The notes: generated from the sequence alone by a model not told the origin. A DNA stretch of 64,000 nucleotides from Sequoia sempervirens (GCA_007258455.2 VDFB02296745.1:1-64000), one strand, 5' to 3'. Positions 12,056 through 25,961 are shown, numbered from the stretch's first letter. Translations and numbers: made by a program.

Positions 12056-12777
12056 ACCATATGTAATGAAAGTGATATAATCAAAGGGCCTATTGATATC
12101 CCTATTTTCCTTGATGCATGTTGTCAACAATATTATGTTTATAGGATTTTCAATCTTGAAATCCATGCATAAAGCTTGACATATGGAAAATTATGTCTTA
12201 ATAAATTAATCTTCAAAAATATCATAATTGAAGGGCTCTAATTCATCTATCTTGAACCTAATTATTTCCTTAATTGGTACTTTTTTTTAATGTTTGTTAG
12301 CTTATTTGATCCTATAGCTATCTCTTAGCCTACCATATTCTCTTCTTAGGGCTCCAAGGTTAATTAAAAGTTGAGCATTCCTAATTTTAAACCTCACAAA
12401 TATAGTTTTTGTCTAGTTTAATCAAAGGTCCACCCTCTTTATTGCAAATAAAATTCTTCTCTCACATATAACATTTGGCTAATTCCTTAGTTAGGTCAAA
12501 ATTTATGAAAATTTTTGGGATTACAAGTATTCCCTGCCCCATCCTCTTAATATTATTAATAAGCTTGGTAGTCATGCACTTGTTAAAATCATATCTAAAG
12601 AGGGTTCACCCATGAACTTGGATCACTACATCCTTCTAAGTTTCATCTTTATCTATGATTCTATCTGACAAAAGCCCTATTCCCTAGACATTCCTTTCCC
12701 TTTTAGATGAACCTGGTATTTGGGAAATTACATCCTCATCTAAACTCCTTTTGAATCCCTTAGAAGTTTGAGCCATT
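12056..12777 (-). pseudogene. Unrecognised large gene, N-terminal part, decayed
   Basis: The start is placed at the ATG on the minus strand at 12,777 (MAQTSKGFKRSLDEDV). One frame runs for about 240 codons to the solo LTR, broken only by about ten stops. Readable blocks include YDFNKCMTTKLINNIKRMGQ, FINFDLTKELAKCYM, NLGALRREYGRLRDSYRIK and MDFKIENPINIILLTTCIKE. The frame then passes exactly over the solo LTR into the next segment (reading TFITYG, then the residues after the insertion). Basic, Leu-rich helical composition is visible, but no named domain. Total ancestral length was at least about 900 codons, unlike any standard retrotransposon gag or pol that I know. Confidence 0.6.
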
Positions 12778-15700
12778 TTAGCAAGGTTGGTGTTTAGGTT
12801 TTAATAGAACTAGGGTTCTTAAGAAATTTAGAAACTGTACAATTTTCTCAATAAAATTCAACATGCACAAAGCCCTTGGATAAATTATTTTACAAAAATT
12901 AAACTCAAGGACAAAAAACCTGTCACTTTTAGCAAGAAAATTTAACACCAGGTTGAGAATTCCTTACTTGTAGTTCTCTTGAAAAACTTTAAAATCCCTC
13001 TTAAAAATGCCCTTGTAGATGCTTGAACAATTCAAATTATAGATATTCTTTATGCAGAGATAATTTATATTCTTTAATAAGATAAGATGAATACAACTAC
13101 ATGAAAAATTGTTAGATAACAACAAATTTCACCATTACAGATCATACACACAACCCACCTATTTTTGTTTAACCATTTTTGGTAATTTTGAATTTTGACC
13201 ATAGATCTCCATTGGTTACAACATGTCAACGACTATTGCAACACCTCTCTATATTTGAAAATATTTTATCTTTAATGCCATGTAAAGCCACTTCTTTAAA
13301 GCCACTTCTTTCATCACCACTATGCCCCCCATAAGAACAATTGTCATTTTTTTTTGTTTTATTGTAGATTCAATAATTTTGAGCTTTGAGAATCTATGCT
13401 ATGAAAATAGCTCGTGATATGGTGACACTAGGATGATGTGCCATTCTTTCGTATACATGCATCTTAGCATGTCACTATTGAAACTTGTGATGAACCTTGG
13501 TAAGCGATCAATTAGTATTTTTCCACATGAAAATATGGTTTTTCATTTTGTGATCCTGCAATATAGAAAAATATCTCCTTCTTAAACAACTTAAGTACAC
13601 ATGTTTGGTTTTTGGTGTTTTGTGGCTTCTAGAGAACTTTCATTATGAATTTTTGATAAACCTAAGGAGTGTAATTTAATATAATTTATTTGTCTTGAAT
13701 TATGTGCACTTTAATAGAGCCGAAATAGTTCTTGCACTAACACGTGGGGTATTTCACACTGTCATGGTTTCAATTTTAGCCCCCAATTTGAACCTGGAAA
13801 ATAAAAAGGGACCACAACAAAAACATGACTCAACACCTATATGACAGATGTCCAAATTTTCCCAACTCCCAATATTTAGCCAAATACTAGAAATGAGCTT
13901 GTGGTAAAGTAAAAAAAAAAACAACTTGCATGATAAAATATAATAATGACAAAGGGGTCCAACCCAAATAGTGGTGGGGTCAAAAAATTAAAGATGCGGG
14001 TGAGGCACTTAAGTGACCAAATAAAGCACGAGATTTTTCTTGGAAGAGTAAGTCACTAGGATTAGGGGTGAGTTACCTTATAAACATAAAGCCTTCCAAA
14101 ATGATCTTAAGATACTGAAAAGTGGTTGAGGAAATTAATTTACAACTAGAATGCAAAGTGATGAACTCAGGGCACAAACTATAGAGCCTAAATCCTTAGG
14201 GTTTTTAGAGTTAGAGATTTCATTAAAAAAATTTAAGAAATAGAAAATCCTTAATGTATAGGATGGTTAGCTTATATATATCATAAGTATAATAGTGAAT
14301 AGTTAATCATACATATATATCCAATGTGAATGATCTATACATATATCATACGTTCACATACACAACTAGTGATGTTGAAATAGATGCAACCTATTGCATG
14401 CATCATCCCACTACCTAGTTCACAATCACATAAGCCTATAAGTAGATCTCAATTGGAAAAGGAATGTCAATGCATCCCATACTACACCATGTGTCCTATT
14501 ATATTTCCAATTCATCACCATCTATGAAAAAGTTAAGAAACCCATACTAATTGATCCCATTATTGACAAGGGCATCAGTAACAAATATCTACAAAACCTA
14601 AGGACATTTGCACAAGTACACAATCAATTAAAAACATGTAAACAATGAGAGAATGACACATACACAATGAGTGACTAACACCTACTCTTTTTGTGCATCC
14701 TAGATAGAAAAAGAATGTCGATGCATTGCATAGTACATCATGCCCATCCATCCTTTTTCTCATTATTTTTCACCTATTTTGATGATGGAAAGAATTTATT
14801 TAGTGTATCCTATACTGCATTAGGGGTCCACCTTCTTTCCAAGGGTCATATACTTACACAAGTGAGATTTCCACTTGAGTAGTGAACCTATTCAACCCAG
14901 TAGATTCTAACTTCAATTTCCCATAGGCCATTGGCAACAAGTTTATCCACCAAGGAAGAAGTAGCTTTCAATATATACTACTTTGTGATCATAGTGATAT
15001 TTTTAGCTATCTTCACAACATGGTTAACACTTGGCATCAATCACCCCCATGCTATATGTGAATACCATCTAATCCTCTTGATATAACAATTCACACTAGT
15101 TACTATTACTTGTATGGTAGGGTAACTACCCATGCAATTGTTCCTATATCATAGCTACTATAGCCTTTGACAACCTTCATCTTCATGAACCAAGTGAACA
15201 TAGGGTAATCCCTTGCATTAGCTAAGGCATCAATCATTGCCACAATCTAATGACTATCTATCAATACTTAAAATAGCTTAGAGGTTAACACTTGTTGAGG
15301 GTCATACATATTGGGGTTCATAAATATTGGTTAAATTATTGACCTAGACAATTATATCACAATCAACTAATTCAAGAGCCTATACTTAGAGTCTTGTAAG
15401 TCTAGAGTTGAATTTCACAAAAATATAAGTATCACATTGATTCCACAGGAGATGGCCACTACTCAACATGCACACATAAATAAATATTGACTATAAATTA
15501 GTTAAATACACTTGTTTAAGTAAAATATATAAGTAGAACACATATTTTAGAAGCACATTCTTTATTAAAAGATACAATGAAAAAATAATGAACCTTATTC
15601 AATAATACTTTTAGGTTTTGTTGCCAATGACATATGCAATCACAAAGAATGTCATCCTAACTTCAACCCATAATTAGATACATAGAAAAAACAAGTGGAT

Positions 15701-16900
15701 CATCTATAGCCCATATGAATACTCATTATTCACCTCATTAAATATTATTAACCAAATTTACATTATTAGATATAAGATATCAAGATTATTTAACTCATTT
15801 ATAACCATCTAATACAATTTGAGCCTCAAATTGAATCCTATTGAAGGGGAAATGCCAAATAAGTTTAGGAAAAAACCCCAACCCTAGAGATATCCCCCTA
15901 AAACCCGCCCCTACAAACTTGAGGTCACAGGGGCATACTTTTCCGAAGGACTACCTACGTATCCACATCTAAATAGGATCAAAGTTAAATTTATTTCTTC
16001 TCACAAGGTCTCCCAAAGGACACACATGCACATGTTTCCCATAATAAGGGTTTTAGTAACTTTTTCCCTCAATTAATAATACTTAATAATATTAAAGAAA
16101 ATCATAACTAAATTCACATTTAGTAACACATACTATAACACCTCCCTTTAAGGATATAAAGGTCGTGAATCAAACTCCACCTATTATTATTTATACTTGA
16201 AAGTAAAACATTAGAAATCTTTTAGGTTCACCTCATTAACATAGAGACTAGGCTAATTACCTACTTGTGAGAAATTCTATTTTATTACACATACATTATG
16301 ACGATTATCATATGACTCACAACACATCTCTCAATACTTAGATTTTTGAAGTAATCTCTAATTTGATTCCTTACATACAAATGCTAGGATAAAAAAGGAG
16401 TCAAACTAGTTCTTTATAACACATCTACCCTTTTTCTAGGGATGAAAAGCTATGATAGGGTTGAAGGATATAATAGTCTTAAAAACATGTACACCTAATT
16501 TCTCATGCTTAGTTTACCAACATTATTATGTCTATTTTTTTCCAAACTTGAAAAGTTTCTAGTCCCATATACCTCATCATAGGAGTACACAACCCTTTTA
16601 GAGTTTCCCACAGTGGATGAAATTCTACATTATATTAATTTCTAACAACATATTTAAAATAAAATAAATCATGTCATATCAAATGACAAGACACCAATTA
16701 TAATATATTCACAATGCAATAATTATTCAAAGACCCCATATGACTCCAAGTAATGTCCTACTCTAATATGATTTTGTAGAGGGGATAAATGCTACTCTCA
16801 ATATAATGGGATCTTAAGGACCAAATCGCTCTCAAATACCTCAATTGACACAAATCAACTGAACTAGAAATAAAAGTATTGAAAACTAAATTCTAAGGTA
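12778..16900. other. AT-rich DNA, no gene; possible LTR relic at 15,895-15,985
   Basis: No convincing coding frame, RNA or tandem array was seen in this 4 kb. The minus strand at 15,985-15,895 contains ggatacgtaggtagtccttc, similar to a GGATACGTAGGCA-type motif common in plant LTRs, so a worn LTR may lie here. Its ends could not be found. Confidence 0.4.
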
Positions 16901-17135
16901 TGCTTAACAATAGATGTAACTAAAAATGTTAAATAACTTACAAATATGGGGTGATAAAAATATTTACTTCACAAAAATAAAAAAGAACTAATTACGTAGA
17001 ATATGATACTAGTTGGATGAAGTCTTGGCCTCCAATGCTATCACACCATGAAGATATATTCACATCTGCACTATCGTCTGTACGAATAAAGCCCAACAAT
17101 TGAACTAGAATGAAGTCCTTTGCTCGCTGTACCTG

Positions 17136-17250
17136 CTTGTCACCTACACACATGGAGATGGGGAAAATTCTTGGGGCTGTATAGGGTTTTTCCTTAGTTA
17201 AACCCTTGCTTTGGCGTTTTCACCTCCATGAACAACCAAACAAGATTGAA
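17136..17250 (-). repeat. LTR relic related to the LTR of element B
   Basis: This stretch aligns by eye with 23,588-23,690 and 28,612-28,715: caccta caca, then ttggggctgtatagggtttttccttagt and cacctcca..aacaacca. On the minus strand it holds the shared GGTTTAACTAAGGAAAAACCC motif. Outside this block similarity is weak, so it is either a decayed LTR of the same superfamily or a conserved LTR core of another family. Confidence 0.6.
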
Positions 17251-17339
17251 AGAAATAAAAAATAAAATATATGTCGATAGAAATAAACTCTGTTATGGAG
17301 TTGAACCCCTATCATAATAAAAAGACACTAGACAAGATC

Positions 17340-17362
17340 ATATATATATATATATATATAAT
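17340..17362. repeat. (TA)n microsatellite
   Basis: About eleven uninterrupted TA units. Confidence 0.9.
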
Positions 17363-20039
17363 ACATAGTTTGGAAAATAAGAAAGAGATCGTTATTGATA
17401 TTTTTGGCCCCTCTTTCGAGATAATAGACATGACAAGATCATAAAAAGAGGAGTCTTTGCTACTGCAAATGTCCAAGATGTAAAAGCATATTTGCAGAGT
17501 TTCATTAAGAGAGAGAGATATGGAGAACCGAGTGAAAAAATTGCCAAAAACCTCTTAAAATGAGGAAGTAAAGTAAGTTTTATTCTTGAATTGGGTGGGA
17601 ATAGTTGTTATAGTCATATTTAGGTGCTAGGACATGCATCACAAATAAACTAGGTAGGATATTCCTATTTGAGTCTTGGATTTTATTGGGATGTCTATGT
17701 GCTCCATAGATGTTTGCTCTCCATGCTCCCATCTAACCAAATTATTTGAAAATTCAAACCACAAGCTGCTAATGCTTCATCATGTCCATCCATGAGATTG
17801 ACAACATAAAATCTCAATAATGTATTTTTCATAAATGCATCAAGCATAATGCATAAGTATGAAATTGGTATAGGGTGCAATTTGTGACACTACATTTTTC
17901 CCTCACTTTAGTGAGTTGTTCACTTAGATAGATTAGCTACACTAATGCAGTAAAAAATATGTACAAAATTAACTACAAGAAGTATATTAATTACCCTAAA
18001 AAATGATAATATAATGGTCATAGAGGTTGACTAGGTGAATGTAGAAAATGCCCCCAATGCTCGAAAAAATCTACAGCATATGACATAAAAGTTTGGGTGC
18101 TACAAAATAAAAACTACGTCAATTTTGAAAAAGGAAGAAGCTACTTTGACGAGATGAATGCTTAAGAAGACGTTAGTGAGTCTGAAGAAAAAAATGATGA
18201 TGCAAACAATACTCACACCTTCCTCCCACATATTCAATTCCAAATTTTAAATTTTCCTAGGCACATACAATATTCCTCTATTTACTATTTCAATCCCAAT
18301 CAAACTCATTATGATAATTTTATTTGTCAAAATAAATATTCAAACTAAATTCATACAAAATTTATGGAAGCAATACAATTTATTAAGATCAATTCACAAT
18401 CTGATAATTTTATTTGTCAAAATCAATATTCAATTTATTGTAGCCACCATATTGTGGCACGACCTGCTATATTCTCTGCTAACTTCATATTAATTAAATC
18501 TTAGTTGTTGCTCCTCACTCTTTAAGCGTAGCCCTCCTTTCTTATCCATGTTTTACAACCCTCTCCCTCTTTAAATGCGTACTTTGAATTTTATTTATTA
18601 CTTGGGATTTCCACGTTTCCCCCAGTTACACCTCTTTCTGTTGTAATTTTAAAAATGTTAATAAAAAATGAGTGCAACAGTGCCTATTACCTCTCCAACT
18701 TCCTCAATTTGTAATTTTTAACTTCTCTCATAGATCTTGTGCCCTTTCAGATCATCCATATTCCTTTGGAGAATATTGCATATCACACCCCTTAATTTAT
18801 TTTTGCACAAATTTTAAATAGTTGAAAGATATTAAGAAAGTATTTTATTTATTTATTCTCTCTTTGAATTTCATTTATTCCCCATACACATCTAATTAAT
18901 TTTATTTATTTTACTTCATTCAAATCTCCTTATTTTTCTTGGCTTTGTAGGACTTCAAATCTAGAAAATGTCTTTATGAGACGTCTAATATGAACATGGA
19001 GTTGAAAACCAACTTTTGATACAATTTTTTGCCAAAAGCTCAAAATTTCATGAAAATTTGTGAGGATGTGTGATTAGATATTACGAAACTTCCCTCCAAG
19101 CAATTTTTCTCTAACCTTCATAAATCCAAACTTTAATTTTCTCATAAATTGCAAGCCACAATTAGATAATTTTAAATTCTCTTAAACCAAAAGGAATTTG
19201 ATTACAATTATTTTTCTCATTAGGAAAGATATCATCAATAATATTTCTCTAGAAGGATTTTTTCCCATCTCTTATGAAACTTCATAAATAATTGTTTTTC
19301 TAAAACAACCCTACAGAGCCTTAAAACAATGTTTGGAAAAAAACTTGAATTTTGCAATTTTTGATCAGGTTTCTAGATTCCTACTACTAAGAGATGTCTA
19401 AAAACATAAACATAAACAAAAAAACCCCCAAAACTAAAAATTCAACTAAAATATTTTTGGGTGATGCAGGATCGCCTATAGACCCGGATGCTCCTGCATT
19501 AGTTGATAAAGGTGTGAATATATGCCCCCTCATGTTTTTTCCCCCAACAAGGAAGGTAAAAAATAGGAAGGTAGTCAAATCATAATTGCCACAAAAAAAT
19601 TCAAAAATGGGTGAAAATTTGACTATATATTTACAAAGTGGGTCCTAAAAGGGTCATTTTGACTATTCACGATGAAGATTTTCACATAGAGTTCTATAGA
19701 GCTTGAGTGCAAATGCCTCACAAATGAGATTTTTGGCCACCATACATAGAGAAGCTTTAGACCACCGTAGAGACTAACAATCCCTTAGATGAGGTAGGCC
19801 AAAATTTTAAGATTTTCCTTTATTTAATGTATTTAATTATAGTAGGAAAAGAATAAGTAGTATAGGTGTTCGAATTGTGCATTGGCATCCCAAACCCGTG
19901 CTGGCATCTAGGACCCCACTCATTCATCCCAAGGAAAATTCCACACTAGTGTCTTACTGATGTGCTTTTGTCCTAGGGATGCATTGTCATCTAGAAGGGT
20001 GTGCTAGCATCCTTGAAGTCAAAAGTAAAAAAATGTGTT
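17363..20039. other. AT-rich DNA with short direct repeats, no gene
   Basis: A 28-30-bp segment (gataattttatttgtcaaaat) occurs twice about 90 bases apart near 18,311 and 18,401. A 63-codon open stretch at 19,394-19,585 is open on both strands and shows no domain. The stretch just before 20,040 is the left flank of element A. Confidence 0.4.
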
Positions 20040-21131
20040 TGTAGACATGCAAAAATGACCTAACACATATCACACATCCTGAACTGCATTTTTCCATCAT
20101 TGACATCACTTTCATTATTAGTATTGCATTTCAAATCATTTTCATTATTAACCCTATTTTATTCTATTAATTGAATAATCTTTAATTATTTAATTAATTC
20201 ACTATTTCATCATTAATTTAACCTTATCTCTCTTGATTAATTAAATAAACATTACTTATTTAATTATGTCACTAATATACCTTATTCATATAAATTAACT
20301 AAATTGTCATTATTGATTATTTAATCAATCCTATTCCCCTCTCCAAATTAAATAATTAATTCACTCAACATAATGTGTTAATAAATGAATTTCCTTTATT
20401 TATTAATTCAAAATTATCTTGCATGTTTATCTCCAATATTAATTAATTATTCAATCAACTAATTATCCTCACCCCTTTTTATTGAGTAAATCATGACCAC
20501 TGATTTCTCACTCTAATTGGTTAACTAACCCATCCCTTTCCACCAATTGCTCAATCCCACTAAACTTTCAACTTGATTTCTTCATTCTCACGAATCATTC
20601 AATCTAATCCCATCGATTATTCAATTAAAATATTTAATTGGATCTATTAGAGGAGTTAACTAATCAATCTATTTCCTCTCAACGATTCTCAACCATCGAT
20701 CATGGTCTTTCATTGTTGAATCTCGATCGTTCATCTAAAACCTAAAACTATATAAAACAACCCTATTTCCTCTCAAAAATGATTGAATACAAAGTATTTG
20801 TGGAAAGGTAATGTCAAATTGACTATTGAAGCACATTGATCCAATACTTACATCTTCGATCACCATTAATATACCTTTTTGAAGCTTTCATACAACAATG
20901 GAGGCTTCATATTGATCCAATGCAATACATCAATACAAATACACTTCGACATGGGATGGTATACCTATATTTCATGAATTCATTTATTGTTCTTGCTTAT
21001 GCTTACCTTTATTGATTGAATTCATTGCTTTATAGTTTATTTCATGATTATGGTTGGAATTTATCCTTTTTCTTTGATTTGATTTGATTGATTCATTGTT
21101 GTGTTTCCTTATGCATATTTCCCCCTATACA
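20040..21131 (+). repeat. Left LTR of element A
   Basis: 1,092 bp, TG...CA, colinear with 43,464-44,569 over its whole length, including the block of short TTAATTAATT-like segments and the cctctcaacg..tctcaa region. A possible primer-binding site starting TGGCACACCC follows five bases after the end. Confidence 0.8.
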
Positions 21132-22499
21132 TTAATTGGCACACCCATACTTGAACCACGTTGTCTCTAAGCTTTATGTAGGCAAGGCCATCATTAATGA
21201 GCCCTTGAGGCACTAGGTCAGTCCCTTTAGGTACCCTTATTTGTCTCTAAATCTCTATAAAATATCAAAAATAGCATCAAATAACATCAAAAGGCACAAA
21301 AGCATTAAAAAAATCTCAAAATACCTATCTCCATTGTCACCTATCCGCAATAAACATTCCATTCATAATAAACAATCATCGCCTTCAACCTTTGACAAAG
21401 CAATCAGCAAGCAAAACAAACATCGAAATCTAAAACTTCTAAGCAAAAGATCACACAGATTTTATTGCAATCAAACTAAAACAATGCCAAAGTGTTAACT
21501 ACATATCTATTGAAAATTCACCATCTACATCTTGAGATATGTCTTAATAGATAGATCATTCCTACAATAGACATCATTAGCGAATAACAACCTAAAACCT
21601 CAAAACATATATGGCAAGTGATACAACAATATTGTTTATCTTTTTATGATCTTAATTTTTTATTTATTTATCTTATTGTCACATTCCCAAGATATCTCAA
21701 GGATTTCTAGAAGGATTTAGAGAGGAAGGAACGTGGCATGAATTATCAATTTTTGTTTGATTTGTTTGTTAGATATTTTTGTAATACTATTATGGTGAAT
21801 ACTTTCTTTGTTCTATGTATGAAAGACATTTTATGGCAATTTGTGTAGCGGTTGCATGTTAGGTACTCCATACCTCTTCATGTAACTAATATGAAATGTT
21901 TTGAAACTTCTTACCCATAAACTCTAACAAAGTTTTTGTATGTCTAGTATGAGAAATAATTCTCCTTGTTTGTAGAGTCAAAGTCCATGCAATGGATACA
22001 AAGCCACCTCAGTCATTAATTCCCAGGTGCATCATATTTGTTTGCTACATTAATAAGGATTGCTAAAAATATGAAGTCTCTATGAAAGAAAAAGAAAACT
22101 CATCAATGACTAACAACATTAATTTTCTTCTAAAAGGATCCAACTAACACTTCTTCTAACTAACATCTCCATCCTGCATCACAATATCATTAGTACCAGA
22201 TGCATCCTGTATCCACAATCTCATTAGTGCATATCACATGACCATAATAAAATGAAAAATATCATACATCATATATCATCACCCATCACATACATATATA
22301 AATCATCCATACATCCATACCATATAATTGCATCAAAAAAGTATAAAAACATATAATCTTCCATAATCATCCATAATCATCTCATAACACATAATAAGCC
22401 GCATCAACAATGGTATATCTCATATATATATCATCAAATGTCATATACATCATCAAGCATCATCTGTGATATCAAAATATACAAAAAAATATATGAGGA
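21132..22499. other. Internal region of element A, no gene recognised
   Basis: AT-rich; a dense run of ATC-rich and ATA-rich short repeats lies at about 22,190-22,480. A Lys/Ser-rich open stretch at 21,241-21,498 has no domain character and I do not call it a gene. The right end merges into the C-terminal end of the PMD pseudogene. Confidence 0.4.
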
Positions 22500-23095
22500 C
22501 TCAACTAGGCTGATGAATGTATATACAAAATAACACATCTACACAAGTCTCTGATACAATATATAAAGATCATAAAAAAATCAACCATGTTGGCCATCTC
22601 GAGGTGGGAATCTATGTTACTGCTACTGGCTCTAATGGGGAGATGGTTGTGGAATAATGAGAGATCGCTGAGGCTATCTAATTGACTACCCACTAGACTC
22701 TACACTTGTCTAAACACTCGGCTCTCCGAAATGAGGTTGTCTCTAAGCCCTCGAAACAAAGGCCTCATACAAGGTCTGGTAATAGGTGCTCTCTCTCATT
22801 AGTCAATCTCACTCAGCCTCATACTAAACTAGGGGAATGGAAGAGGCTAATGAAATATCTATTGGTAGTCTCTATTGCCTCTTAGTGGCTAGCTCTTACC
22901 TTAAAGCATCTCTCTCTTGACATATACCATCCCACACTATAGTAATGAAAACAAATTTTCCCTCTTCTGCTTATCACAAAGCAATCTTGGCATTGCTCTC
23001 TATCAATCAAGCATCCCTATCAACTATTAGCCATGCTATCTGAGCTATTGCATACCCACTGTGGTGCATCCTATTGTGGTTGTTGATCATGGTGC
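22500..23095 (-). pseudogene. PMD-family gene, C-terminal part, decayed and split
   Basis: On the minus strand from 23,095 the frame reads MINNHNRMHHSGYAIAQIAW, LIVDRDA, ESNAKIAL, then a charged stretch with QERDALR and ELATKRQ, resembling the coiled-coil tail that follows the plant mobile domain in related proteins. Several TAG/TGA stops are present. It is the downstream continuation of the PMD pseudogene at 41,201-42,425. Without element B and one GGTGC copy, the two ends join in a common open frame. Confidence 0.55.
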
Positions 23096-24357
23096 TGTAA
23101 GAGAGGGGGACCAACCATGTTCAAGGCCCCAGGTCATGGAGAGCCAAGAGTAGAAAGCTTCCCTAACTTACCTCACTCTAAAGGAATGTTTTGAAATGAG
23201 GGAAGATAATGATGAGGACTATAAGGTCCTTCAATCACTCTACAAACCTAAAATTCAGTTTTGGGGCTAGGTGGGCTAGCTTTCGGGTTCAACATTGTAC
23301 CTCAGATAGATCTCTACCTGAGGATGAAAGCGCGGTTCTGGGACGACAGCGTGACGTAGTGGCATCTCTTAGGTGCGTTGGCATCTGTATGACTAGATGA
23401 CTGAAAATATAGTGGGAACTACTAGAAAATGAGCTGACAACCTAGCTAATGGTTTCTAAAGAAAAAAAATATAACTATAAAGTAAGAGATATATAAATGA
23501 ATATGATAAAGAAAATATATTAAATCTAGGGTGACAAAGATGATCTCACAAAAGAGCCTATTTTCCAGCTAGCTCCAAATGCATGTTCACCTACACACAA
23601 GAAGGAGAAAAATTGTTGGGGGGATGTATAGGGGTCTTCCTTAGTCAAACCCTTGTTTTGGTGTTTCCACCTCCACAAACAACCAAGATAACAACGATAG
23701 AGAAATATGTGATAAAAAAGGAAGGAAAGTAGAGAACATAATAAACACTACAAGACAGTAATGTGCTACTGAACCAAATTGTAGAGAGGAGTGAAAATGC
23801 TTACCACCACGAGCTCACTAGCTATTGGATAAGGGGAGAGGACTCAAGCCTCTATTGCAATGGTATTTTTTCACACTTTTTCTACGAAGTTGATGGAGTG
23901 TTGTTGCTGCTGCTATGGAGTGCTAAAGTGCTGCTTGAGAGTGATGGATGCTTGAGAATGCAAGAAAGATTATGTAGAAGATTGCTAGAACTTGTGAAGA
24001 AGATGTGAAGATATGAAATACATGAAGGAAGAGTGTTTTTGAAGGTGGGATGAGAAAAATGGCCATATTTCGGTCGGTTGGTCGAAGAGGGGTGTTACAA
24101 ATTGACCCTAATGGGAAGTGTAACACCTCTACTAGCTTTAGATGTAGGAATCCATTAGGGATGTAAGAACGCCACACAGACATCTATGCACCTTGTAGGC
24201 ACCCTTGGCAGTTATTCTTCTACTAACACAAAAGAAAGACACCAAGTGAAACGAAGGAAATGGGTTGATGTGGAATTTTTCCTTTGGATTTGGTTTTCTA
24301 AGGTGAGGAAGTGTAAAAGGGGAATTTGCATAAGGGGTGAAAATTTGTGCCTATACA
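23096..24357 (-). repeat. Left LTR of element B (3' LTR on the minus strand)
   Basis: Begins TGTAAGAGAGGGGGACCAAC and ends GCCTATACA on the plus strand. It aligns with 28,121-28,931 followed by 40,742-41,195, which defines the interrupted partner LTR base by base around the break. Confidence 0.85.
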
Positions 24358-24372
24358 TTTTGCACCCACTTT
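24358..24372 (-). other. Polypurine tract of element B
   Basis: Minus-strand AAAGTGGGTGCAAAA directly precedes the LTR start TGTATAGGC. It fixes the minus orientation together with the coding strand of the internal ORF. Confidence 0.65.
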
Positions 24373-24544
24373 AACAAGCACGAATACTGATGAGTGCTTT
24401 GGTAAAGTAGATCATAGAGTGAATAGGATTAGAAATGTATACTTGAACCGTTGAGGAAGCAGACCATGATATGGCGAACTTGAGAGCATAGGACAAACAA
24501 AGGACTTCATAGCCCCATAGAACTATGAAGTTGTAGAATGAAAG

Positions 24545-24900
24545 CGTCTTACAGGCCCATAGACCTGTGAGGAAGGTGTTCTCCAAGATATATCACATGA
24601 AGGATACCTAGAAAAACACCTTATAGACCTGCAGATCTACAAGGAAGCATCCCCCAAGATCTCTCACATGGAGGAAGCCAAGAAAGCACCCTACAGACCT
24701 GTAGACCTACAAGGAAGGCGTCCCCCAAGATCTCTCACATGGAGGAAACTCAAAGAAAGCACCCTACAGACCTGCAAACTTACAGGGGAGCGACCTCCAA
24801 GATCTCTCACATGGAGGAAGCTCACAAGAAGCACCCTACAGACCCGTAGATCTGTAGGGAGGTATCCCCCAAGATCTCTCACATGGAGGAAACCTAAGGA
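24545..24900. repeat. Tandem repeat, five units of 72 bp
   Basis: The phrase caagatctctcacatggagg recurs at about 24,583, 24,655, 24,726, 24,798 and 24,870, a 71-72-bp period with the first unit most divergent. The period is a multiple of three, so both strands stay open and would read as 24-residue repeats (minus: HVRDLGG...VCRVL). It lies between the coding region and the polypurine tract of element B. Confidence 0.85.
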
Positions 24901-24967
24901 AGGGGACTCTATAGAGTCAGAAAGTAGCTTTATAGGCGCACCCGTAAAGGGACATGTTTACCCGTAG

Positions 24968-25961
24968 ATAGAACATGTCAAAAAGAAGCCACACAAGAAA
25001 GTAAGCGGGCATTCTCACAAACTTCTAAGAAGTTGGAAAAATTTCAAAGGGGTCCCTCAGGAACCCGACATAAATAATGGGTCCACTCAAGGGATGTGCT
25101 ATTCGAAAGTATGAAAGAGATGTTTCTTTCTTGAATCGATTCATCATTAAGGAATCCTTTTGAAAGATGTTCACTTCATCAAGGAATTCGAAAGGAAGAA
25201 GATGGCCCCACGTGAGGGGAAGGTTAAAGTTGCTCCCATCTCAGAGGAAGGTTCTCAAGTTCTTTCTTTATGAACCCATGATGAAGGAAACACATTCTAT
25301 TAGGGTTTTAAGTCAAGAATGTGATTCTTGTAAATAATTTTGTGAAGATTTTCGAGAAAATATTTGTTGGTGATGAATTCCTTTTCTAAAAATTGAAGTG
25401 TTATAGAGGTAGTGTTGTCACACATGAGAGGGACAACTCAAGCAAAGAAGAGAGAAAGATAAAGGAAAGATAAAAAGAGAAATGAATATAAACACAGGGC
25501 ATAGGGTTAGCCTAATATTTTGGGGTCAAAACTGCTCATAAAGATATACAAGTATAATAATAGTATATAAAATGAACTATCATCAACCCCCTACTATATC
25601 AAACCATGTGAAGAATGCACATGAATAAAAATTAAAAATTAAAAATTGGGTCAACATGGAAGGAAAGCCTAAATTCCCCCAACACTTTACATGATCCCCA
25701 ATTTACTGAAAATCAAACACAAACATGGAAGAATGATGATACACATAGAAGAAGGTTTACGACACAAAAACCAAGTCTCTATCCAAGTACCAACAAGGGT
25801 GACAATGGTCATCTAGGCCCACATAGCATGATCATGGGCGAACACATCACAACACACACACATCTACTATAAAGATAAAGAAAGGGCCTCCTCCTAACAC
25901 TAATCGACCAAGAGGTCATCCGCTTGCACTCTAGATCATTGTAGGGGGAAGGAGGATGAGC
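24968..25961. other. Internal 3' region of element B, no gene seen
   Basis: Mixed composition with no domain-like frame on either strand; probably untranslated sequence between the ORF of B (ending at 25,962) and the 72-bp repeat block. Confidence 0.4.

Noticed and set aside
19387..19585. 63-codon frames on both strands
   Set aside because: No domain or conserved neighbour, and mirrored openness on both strands suggests chance in low-complexity DNA.
21241..21498. 85-codon Lys/Ser-rich frame
   Set aside because: Composition follows the A-rich DNA; no motif and no support from context.
24668..24967. 99-codon plus-strand frame and 63-codon minus-strand frame
   Set aside because: Both arise from the 72-bp tandem repeat whose period is divisible by three; neither has a domain or good start context.
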